Positions 56,184 to 64,000 of a stretch of 64,000 nucleotides of DNA are shown one piece after another. Both the position numbers and the translations under genes were made by a program. Under the pieces are notes generated by a model. That model was given only the letters and a program-made list of their open reading frames with translations. It searched no databases and had not been told where the DNA came from. The first letter of the stretch is position 1. Each line of letters starts with the position of its first letter. Source of the DNA: Dipteris shenzhenensis (Eukaryota > Polypodiophyta > Polypodiopsida > Gleicheniales); the NCBI GenBank assembly GCA_047967505.1, contig CM106538.1. The stretch is one strand, 5' to 3'.

Positions 56184-56800
56184 TTGAAGTGGTATTTGGG
56201 AGAATTTATTGAAGTTGTGTTTGGAATAATTGCATGGGTGTGGCAATTTATTGCAGGTCCCTTTTGCTCAAGGCACTTGCAATATGGCAGAACAACCAAG
56301 TTATACACTTTGTTATTATGGGCATACCGCACATCATTCAAAGTCACCATAGGTCTCACACCATTCAAATTGGCAATCAGGATGGAGGCTATCATGCCAT
56401 TGGAATATGTTGTTCTGAGCCTCTGCATTGCAATCGAAGACAAGCTACTTTTGTAGGAGTCCATGGAGTTTTGACTTGATGGTCCGGAGAAGTTGGAGGA
56501 AGATAGGATGGAAAGTTACTACTTGAAATAGGTAGTGCAAGCACAAAGAAAGAGACTTGATTGGACTTGGCATCAAATAATAAGTTCTTTAAGAAGGGAC
56601 ACTTGGTCCTACTCTTCAACATCTGCATGGGCCGCATGCAAGGAAGCTGAAGATGCAGTGGTCAAGACCCTTTTGGATCTTTGAGTATTGTGAATCGACT
56701 TCTTTCTACTTGGCGTATCTATAGGGATGGTGGGTATTACCATTGCCAATGAACGGGTTCCAATTGCAAAGATATCACCATGAAGGCCACCTTAAATGCC
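56184..56800 (+). pseudogene. Ty3/gypsy integrase C-terminal fragment
   Basis: It contains LLWAYRTSFKVTIGLTPFKL and MEAIMPLEYVV, then, in broken frames, RMESYYLK, VVQAQRKR, GHLVLLFN and finally MNGFQLQRYHHEG near 56746. These are the integrase end motifs of plant gypsy elements. Stops and frame changes are frequent. No LTR was found near it. Confidence 0.72.
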
Positions 56801-57139
56801 CATTCCTAGTCACACGTGAGGTACTCATTCCTTGGATAGGGGTAGGTGCACAGAATCCAATGGCGAGATTGTGTACTCCTTGTTGTGATGGTCACTTAAC
56901 TGCTGGTGATATCTTGAGTTCAGCATCAATCGCCATGCAGCTCTGAGGCCTAGAATCAGCTAAGGATAGTTATACCCCTTGTTCACTCCGAATACCTCAC
57001 ACTTGTGCTCGTCCATCTTCTTCCTCATATCCTCGGTTTCCTATTCCTTCCTCCATCTCCTACTGAATCCTCCGTCCACTTGCAACCTCATGGGCATGGC
57101 ACTAACACCATTTCTTATAGTAGCTATGCATTCATAACA
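56801..57139. other. Spacer before family C LTR
   Basis: No gene or element is recognised in these 339 bp. Confidence 0.5.
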
Positions 57140-57396
57140 TGTTGAGAGTTCACGCTCAACATCATGTGATCATGTGTGCATAGCACCATCACGTGATCAT
57201 ATGTGCATAGCACTAACCTTATAGAGTGCTATAAAGGAAAGGGTTAGATCCCCTAACCCTAACCCTAAAAGGGTTTGTATATATTCTATTTTTTCAACTA
57301 ATTCTAGTGTACAGTTAGTCATTTGTGGTGTGCTCTCTAGCTGTGCCCTCTCTCCTCATCTCCACTCTTCTCCTCTCCCCTCTTCATATATTGTCA
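57140..57396 (+). repeat. Family C LTR (5'), 257 bp
   Basis: It begins TGTTGAGAGTTCACGC and ends ATATTGTCA, directly before the primer site. It contains CCCTAACCCTAACCCTAAAA (57251-57270). It is 75 bp longer at its right end than the two family C 3' LTRs, which stop at the equivalent of 57321. Confidence 0.85.
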
Positions 57397-57408
57397 TGGT
57401 ATCAGAGC
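57397..57408 (+). other. Primer-binding site of family C
   Basis: TGGTATCAGAGC directly follows the LTR. Confidence 0.93.
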
Positions 57409-59909
57409 TCCCTTGCCTTCCATTGAGGCATTGCAATTCTTGAGAGTGCGAGAGAGATTGTGAGATAGAGAGTTCTTTGATTGAAAGCGAGAGAGAGTTT
57501 TACATTCATTGCTTGAGTTCTTTGTGAGGACTTCCATTGTGATTGAGAGAGAAAGTTTCCGTCCATTATTCTTCGTTTGAGAGAGAGAAGTTGAAGGAAA
57601 AAGAGAGTCCTCCAATTGTTCTACAACAAGCTTGTGAAAGAACTCTAGCCAGAGAGATCAAGCTTCCAAGGCAACCTCAACAGCAAGCTTCTACGGTCTT
57701 AGTTCTCCTTCAAGGCGCACCTTCAAGCTCCAATGACCTTAGCTTGGCAGCTCACGGCCTCCTAAAGCTCATACGGATGGATGAGTTCTTCTCAGAAACT
57801 GGAAGCCTTTGCAAGGACTTCCAAGCTATAGTGTTGTGTCTCCTGACAGACCTCCAAGCCTCTCCAATGAGCAACGTGCTCCTTCACGGTCTGCTCCACC
57901 GTCTTCAACTGCCAACAACCTCTAGCGCCATACGGCTCTTCCACAGCAACGCCCTCGATGGCATTTCCAGCACGTAACGCATGCAACGTCGACGCTGCTC
58001 AAACTCTTTGGGCATCTTCAAAGCTCTCTCCAGCCTCAACGTTTCACCGACCACACTACTACGATGCACCATTTGGACCTACAACAAGCAGAGACTCTCG
58101 AAAGCATCTATGACCAAAGCACCTGCAAACCGACTATGTAGCTCTAAAGCCCAGCGTCTTCAACGGCCGCTCCGCGCAACAACAACGGGTTCATCGGGGG
58201 CTCACGGGCCACCTCCATCACCATCTATGCTCCAAGAGCTCACGATCGGCTGAATGCGCGATCTCCAAGGCTCTCACAACCACCACAGCCACCGACGGCT
58301 CCTTTCTGCGGACTCCCTAGCAGACAGCGCCACCTAGCGAAAAACGCCAGCGCGCCTCATTGAAAACTCCTAGCTTTGACTAAGCCAGGCTCCAGCGCCA
58401 TCTCCGACGACCAGCCACCTCTCCAAGCAGCCACCGATTCACGACCTCCAAAGCCTTCAGGCTCTTGGCACCCGACGGCCCTTCAACGCCTGGCACAGCA
58501 ACCGTCTCCTCCACATGCCCGCACTCTTCAACAGAGCTCCAATCGGCCTCTCCAACGGAAACGACGATGGAATCTTCAAGATTTCGTTGGCATCTCAACA
58601 GATTCTGTGAGCTTCTCCAAGCGACACGTGGCAAGATAAGATAGCACGTAGGCTAGGTCTCCAGTGTGCCACGTGGCAACCTTATCTCCAAGTGTCACAT
58701 CATCTGCCACGTCAGCACCAGTAGCCACGTCATCAGGCCATGTCACCAGTGCCACATCATCACGCCATGTCATCATCGACTGCCACATCATCAGTGACAC
58801 ATCATCAACCACATCACCTACCACATCATCAATGACACGTCATCAGCCACGTCACTTGCCACATCATCAGTGACACATCATCAACCACGTCACTTGCCAT
58901 ATCATCAGCCACGTCACTTGCCATGTCATTAGTGACATGTCACCTCTGCCACATCAGTAGTGCCACCTCAGCACTGTTCCCTGCAGGCACAGTCCCTTGC
59001 CAGGCACACTGTTCACACACTGCATGTGCACACTCCTACCACCTCAGCACAGAGCTTCATTGGCACACCTCTTGCTAAGCACAATGCCACATCATCACTG
59101 CATGTGACTCACAGTGACACATCATCATTGAGCACCATTTGCACTCCTTTTGCCCCTCCACCTAGATCAAGTCGTATCTCTTGATCTAGGAAGAATTTGA
59201 GGGTGCTCCAAAAAGGAAAGTCGCTCGTTTCTTTGTGCTCTACGTGCTCGTCACATCACGTGCACATTTTGGCGCAAGTTACACTCACATTTGAGCCTCG
59301 CCGACAAAACCACTTCCTTCACGCACATTTGCCTCTACATCGACGCATCTGACCCAGCACTTAAAAAGAACAAAAGAAAAGGAATTATTTGCTGCTCTTT
59401 CATCGATCGATGGTTGGTTTAGATCTAGATCAGAGTAGACTAGATCGCCATAGAGGGGACGCTTTGAATTTCCCCAAGTTGCCAATCTAAGCCATTCCCG
59501 ACTAGTACCTACTCGGAGTCAGTCCATATGCTCACATCCGATTTCACATCATTACATTACCTGAAACCTTACGTTCATCAGTTCAGTGAGCAGACTTCAG
59601 AGTTCAGAGGCATTGCAGATTGATTCAGTGGGCAGATAGCACTTGATTTCACACACACACATGCCACCATTGTAAAGCCTATTTGGCTATCTCACGGCAT
59701 TGTGCACATCATTTTTAGCCTTGTAAAGCCTCTTGGCTATTCCCGGCATCATTGCCACAAGCCTTGTAACACAGATCAGATTTTATATATATATTACTGC
59801 ATTTCTATCTTCACCGACGGTACAGAGATTTCACTTGGCATCTTCAGTGTATTTGCAGTTGATTCATATAGAGTTTTTCAGGACACTTTCTGAGTACATT
59901 GTTTGCACC
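57409..59909 (+). other. Long untranslated leader of family C
   Basis: About 2.5 kb separate the primer site from the gag ATG. The left part is GAGA-rich. A 144-codon open frame (57543-57977) has no recognisable domain and may be chance or an accessory/captured sequence. The middle holds the G-box and CCACGTCA array. Leaders in the other copies cannot be compared because they are truncated. Confidence 0.6.
58625..58978 (+). promoter_or_regulatory. G-box and CCACGTCA array in family C leader
   Basis: A perfect palindromic G-box GCCACGTGGC lies at 58668-58677 and another CACGTGGC at 58625-58632. Five exact CCACGTCA words follow (58707, 58725, 58847, 58885, 58909), with many variants such as CCACATCA, in a degenerate array of CACATCATCAGTGA-like units. 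CCACGTCA is the reverse complement of TGACGTGG, a classic plant bZIP site. Regulatory function is inference. Confidence 0.5.
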
Positions 59910-60960
59910 ATGTTGACTAGCAACCTCAATGTGGAGGCATCTGCTAAGTTAGACAACTCCAATTATGGTACATGGAAATACCGAATGGAGACCATTCTTG
60001 TGCTTCAGGACAAATGGGAGTATGTTGATGGATCTATACCTAGACCATTGGCCGATCTAGCCACCAGTAGCTCTACTCCATCTGTTGTCACAACACCAGC
60101 AACGGAATCTACAGCGGGATCTACATCTACACAAACAGTTTCCGCACCAGTAGCAGATCCTGCCATTGCCCGAGCTCAAGTAGAATGGGATAAGAAAGAC
60201 AAGTATGCCTATCACCTGATCAAGCAGAATGTGCAAGATGTCATGCTAGGACAGCTCAACACAGTCAAGACATCAAAAGAAGCATGGGATATGTTCGCAG
60301 CTCTCTACGAGTCCAAGAACACATCTAGGATTCTCACCCTGAGAAACCAGATCAACCAGAGTTTTCGCAATAGCAGTGAAACCGGTCATGCTTATGTACT
60401 CCGCATCAAAGACTACAACAATCAACTTGCAGCAGCAGGAGAGACTATGAATCCCGCAGAAATGGTTCAAGTAATCCTAAATGGACTAGGAGAAGGATAT
60501 GAGAGTCTAGTCCAGAGTATTGCCATCCAACGGCAAATTCCAACACTGGAAGAACTTCAGTCAGTTCTACTTGGTGAAGAACTCAGGACTCAGGCCATTC
60601 AAGCACGTAAAGGTCATTCTAATGATCAATCATTCACAGCTTCAGACAGAAGCAGAGGCAAAGGCAGAAACAGAGGTAGATCATATCAGAAAAGTGGTCA
60701 TCATCAACAAAATCAAAGTCAGAATCAGCATTAGCATCAGCATCATCCTCAGCAACATCAAAATCAGCAAAGAGGAAATCATTCCAATCGAGGAAGATTT
60801 CAAGGACGAGGGAATGCATCCACCAATGTGTCAAACATCCAGTGCAACTACTGTCACAAGTTTGGACACTATGAAAGAGATTGCCGCAAGAAGCAATACG
60901 ACCAAGGCAGTCAATCCACGAGGGAATTCCCAAGGAAGAGGAAATCATCGTGGTGGACAT
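59910..60960 (+). pseudogene. Family C gag
   Basis: It starts MLTSNLNVEASAKLDNSNYG (ATG at 59910; the frame is open further upstream but the family start fits here). The gag core includes DMFAALYESKNTSRILTLRN, and GLGEGYESLVQSIAIQRQIP follows. A TAG at 60732-60734 stands where neighbouring codons are CAG. After a frameshift the knuckle CNYCHKFGHYERDC is at 60842-60883. Another frame change occurs near 60910. Confidence 0.9.
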
Positions 60961-61092
60961 TCTAGTCACAGTCATTTTGCAAATGAACATGGAAATATGT
61001 TTCTTGCAAGCAAGGAATTGCATACAATGCACCTACACACTGATTTCAATCCCAAAGAGGATTTCAGCTATCAAGTCGACCAAGTGGAATAG

Positions 61093-64000
61093 GATCCTTG
61101 GTACATCGACAGCGGTGCATCATCTCATATGACAAATCATCAGGAATGGTTCACAGAAATGAAGCCATTAGAAGGACAAAAGAATGTCATCTACACAGCA
61201 GACAATACACCGAATCCGGTTCAAGGGACATGTGTTATCCCTATGAACAATTTCACTGGTACAAAAGGATTAGTCAAAGATGTGCTCTATGTTCCGAAGC
61301 TCAGCAAGAACCTTTTGTCAGTAGGTCAAATGACGGAACACAACTACAAAGTCATCTTCGACGGTGATGAATGCACTATCAGAGACAAATCCAAAAGAGG
61401 TCAGCTAGTAGCAAAAGGTGTCAAGGAAGGACGCTTATACAGGATGCTAGCTACAGTACTAGATAAGCATGCCATGTCAGCTCAAATGCAACAGATGCCA
61501 CTATCTGCAAAATGGCACAAGAGATATGGTCATGTCAACTTCAAGTACTTGTTAGATCTAAGGAATCAGAATATGGCAATTGGGATTCCGAAGCTACAGT
61601 TTCTTGGAAAGGTTTGTGAAGCATGCTGCTTCGGCAAACAAAAGCGAACCAACTTTGTCAGAAGTACCTCTCGTGCACGAGGTATTCTTGATTTGATTCA
61701 TACAGATGTATGGGGTTATGCCCAGACCCGCAGCATCAATGGTTCACTTTACTACTTGACCTTCATCGACGACTACAACATATATTGTTGGGTCTACTTT
61801 TTGAAAGAGAAATCTGAAGTGTTTTCCAGATTTCAAGAATTCAAAGCCATGGTAGAAAACCAAACAGGCAGAAAGATCAAGGTCATGAGATCAGACAGAG
61901 GAGGTGAATACATGTCTTCAGCATTCATGAACTTTTGCAAAAATCACGGCATTCGAAGACAATTCACATGTGCAAATACTCCTCAGCAGAATGCAAGAGC
62001 TGAAAGGAATAATGGGACTTTAGCAGACAGTGCTAGAGCAATGCTTAGTGAAAAGCATCTTCCGAATCAATATTGGGCAGAAGCAATAGCTACAGCTAAC
62101 TACTTGCTTAATCGGCTTCCTACCAAACCGATACAAGGTATGACTCCTTATGAAGCATTCACTGGACACAAGCCACGCATTGGGCATCTCCGCATATTTG
62201 GTTGCATAGCATATGCCCACATACATGATGATCATCGCAGAAAATTGGATGCCAAGTCACGCAAATGCATCATGGTTGGCTACAGTGAAGAAAGCAAAGC
62301 ATACAAATTGTATGATCCCATCAACCGCAAAGTCATTATCTCCAGAGATGTAATCTTTGATGAGGAATTAGAATGGAAAACCTCACCTACACAAGAGATA
62401 GAAGCATCGACTTCACAGTCATCTATAGAACAGGTTGATGAAGAAGAGCAAGAATAGCCAGCAACACCCCAAGCAGCGCCACAGCAGCTCAGACGGTCTA
62501 CTAGGGAAAGCAGACCACCAGCCAGATTGACATATGCTCAGAAAGGCAAAGAAATTCAGGTGGAAACCACCAACTATGCTCTTATGACTACCATCATGGC
62601 TACAGAAGAGCCAGTGTACTTCGAAGACGCAGTAGATAAGCCAAAATGGCAAACTGCTATGAATGAAGAAATGGATGCTTTGTATAAAAATAACACTTGG
62701 GAATTATGCGACCTTCCACTAGGAAAGAAGGCCATAGCCAACAAATGGGTATACAAAGTGAAGTACAATCCAGATGGCAGTATTCAGAGATATAAAGCCA
62801 GATTAGTTGCAAAAGGATTTGCACAACAATATGGTCAAGACTATGATGAGACTTATGCTCCAGTAGCAAAGATGGATTCCATACGGTTCTTGATATCACT
62901 AGCGACACTCAGCAAATGGAATGTGTATCAGCTCGATGTCAAGAATGCATTTCTCAATGGTTATCTAGACGAGGAAGTCTACATGCAACAACCCATAGGT
63001 TATGTTGAACCAGGAAAGGAGAACAAGGTTTGCCATCTCAAGAAAAGTCTCTATGGCTTAAAGCAAGCACCTAGAAGTTGGTACAGCAGAATTGACAAGT
63101 ATTTTGCTGATCTGGGATACATGAAGTCCAATGCAGATCATACTCTGTACTACAAAGTTCAAGGGGAAGATATTACTATTGCACTTTTGTACATAGATGA
63201 TCTGATTGTGACAGGAAGCAAGGATAGCTTCATCAGAAAATTAAAACAAGACTTATCTGCAGAGTTCGACATGAAAGATCTTGGACTTATGCACTATTGT
63301 CTTGGAATTGAGTTCTGAAGAGATTCAGATAGCACATTCATGAGTCAGCTCAAATATGTTGACAGTCTCCTGAAGAAGTTTCATATGGCAGATTGCAAGA
63401 TTGCAGCCACTCCCATGGAACAGAGTTTGAAACTTACTAAAGATTCAGAAAAGCCTACAGTCAATGACAGATACTACAGGCAGCTCATTGGATCTCTTAT
63501 ATATCTGACAATCACATGGCCAGATATTTGTTATGCAGTAAGCTCACTAGCACAGTTTATGGCAAATCCAAAACAGTCTCACTGGAATGCAGCCAAAAGA
63601 GTATTGAGATACATCAGAGGTACAAGACAGTTTGGGATAGAATACAGAGGAAGTCATCCACGGTTGCATGGATACTGTGACAGTGACTATGCTGGAGATC
63701 ATGAGACCAGGAGATCGACACAGGGATATGCATTTTTCCTTGGTCAAGGTGCTATATCATGGTTGTTAAACAAATAGCCATTTTTTTCTTTGTCTTCGAC
63801 TGAAGCAGAATATAGAGCACTCACTACAGGTGCATGTGAGGCTATATGGCTCAGAAGACTATTGTCAAAAACAGATTACTTTGATGAGTCAAAGCCAACA
63901 ACAATATACTGTGATAATCAATCGGCTCAAGCATTTGCCAAAAATCCAGTATATCACTCCAAGACAAAGCACATTGATGTCAGAGAGCACTTCATCAGAG
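61093..64000 (+). pseudogene. Family C pol (protease to RNase H), cut by window end
   Basis: From left to right: WYIDSGASSHMT (protease), integrase with HKRYGHVN and CEACCFGK zinc motif, DLIHTDVWG, VMRSDRGGEYMSS and RAERNNG, then the RT with LKQAPRSWYSRIDKYFADLG and YIDD (63190-63201; isoleucine instead of the usual valine), and RNase H with CDSDYAG and TEAEYRAL. It is open from 61093 to 62457, 62458 to 63318, and 63319 to 63777. The separating stops TAG (62455), TGA (63316) and TAG (63775) stand where glutamine, tryptophan and glutamine are expected. Only these few changes separate it from an open frame. Confidence 0.92.

Larger units (their letters stand above)
57140..64000 (+). mobile_element. 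Copia family C, best-preserved copy, cut by window end
   Basis: It comprises a 5' LTR (57140-57396), primer site, a leader of about 2.5 kb, gag from 59910, and pol continuing past the window end within RNase H. The assignment of this LTR to this coding region rests on its similarity to the LTRs that follow family C pol at 35.2 and 53.5 kb. Coding is broken by stops and frameshifts. Confidence 0.85.

Overview
This window is nuclear DNA of a land plant. It holds one interrupted host gene, clearly the plant immunophilin FKBP42 (TWISTED DWARF 1 family), surrounded and invaded by retrotransposons. The copia elements carry primer sites complementary to plant initiator tRNA-Met. The 13-kb repeat-filled intron, decayed LINEs and AT-rich spacers suggest a large, repeat-rich genome. 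A seed-free vascular plant such as a fern is a guess only; nothing here proves it.

Layout. 1-9.5 kb: no convincing gene; short-period duplications, a 246-bp hAT-like MITE (1928-2173), and a small reverse-strand LTR-like element (7944-9184). 9.5-31.6 kb: FKBP42 on the + strand, with six recognisable exons whose phases join into 353 codons (stop included, N-terminus incomplete). Its fourth intron holds a + strand LINE (about 12.6-16.9 kb), a - strand LINE remnant (about 17.5-18.7 kb), a - strand gag-only copia element (18770-21538) and a gag scrap (23.2-23.4 kb). Its fifth exon is split by an intact copia element, 'A' (24648-30970), with 205-bp LTRs that match throughout by eye, a perfect 5-bp target duplication and a 1369-codon open frame. 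31.6-64 kb: no host gene recognised; copia families B (43308-48872), C (three copies: 35.0-36.8 kb reversed; 49.4-53.7 kb with an internal inversion; 57.1 kb to the window end) and D (37.8-39.4 kb), plus Ty3/gypsy scraps near 53.7-54.1 and 56.2-56.8 kb.

How it fits together. The host gene would make a membrane-anchored FKBP/TPR co-chaperone, but this allele is cut inside the TPR-coding exon by a very young element and also lacks a GT donor after exon 4, so it is probably not expressed as a full-length protein. Element A looks autonomous (gag, protease, integrase, reverse transcriptase and RNase H motifs present). The other elements are decayed to different degrees.

The most unusual signal is in the untranslated leaders of three unrelated retroelements. 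The LINE 5' region and the copia A leader are both packed with GTAC-core words (SBP-box/copper-response-like) and share a 17-nt inverted match. The family C leader carries a G-box and an array of CCACGTCA (bZIP-like) words. This looks like convergent assembly of transcription-factor-site arrays in retroelement leaders, and it is testable.
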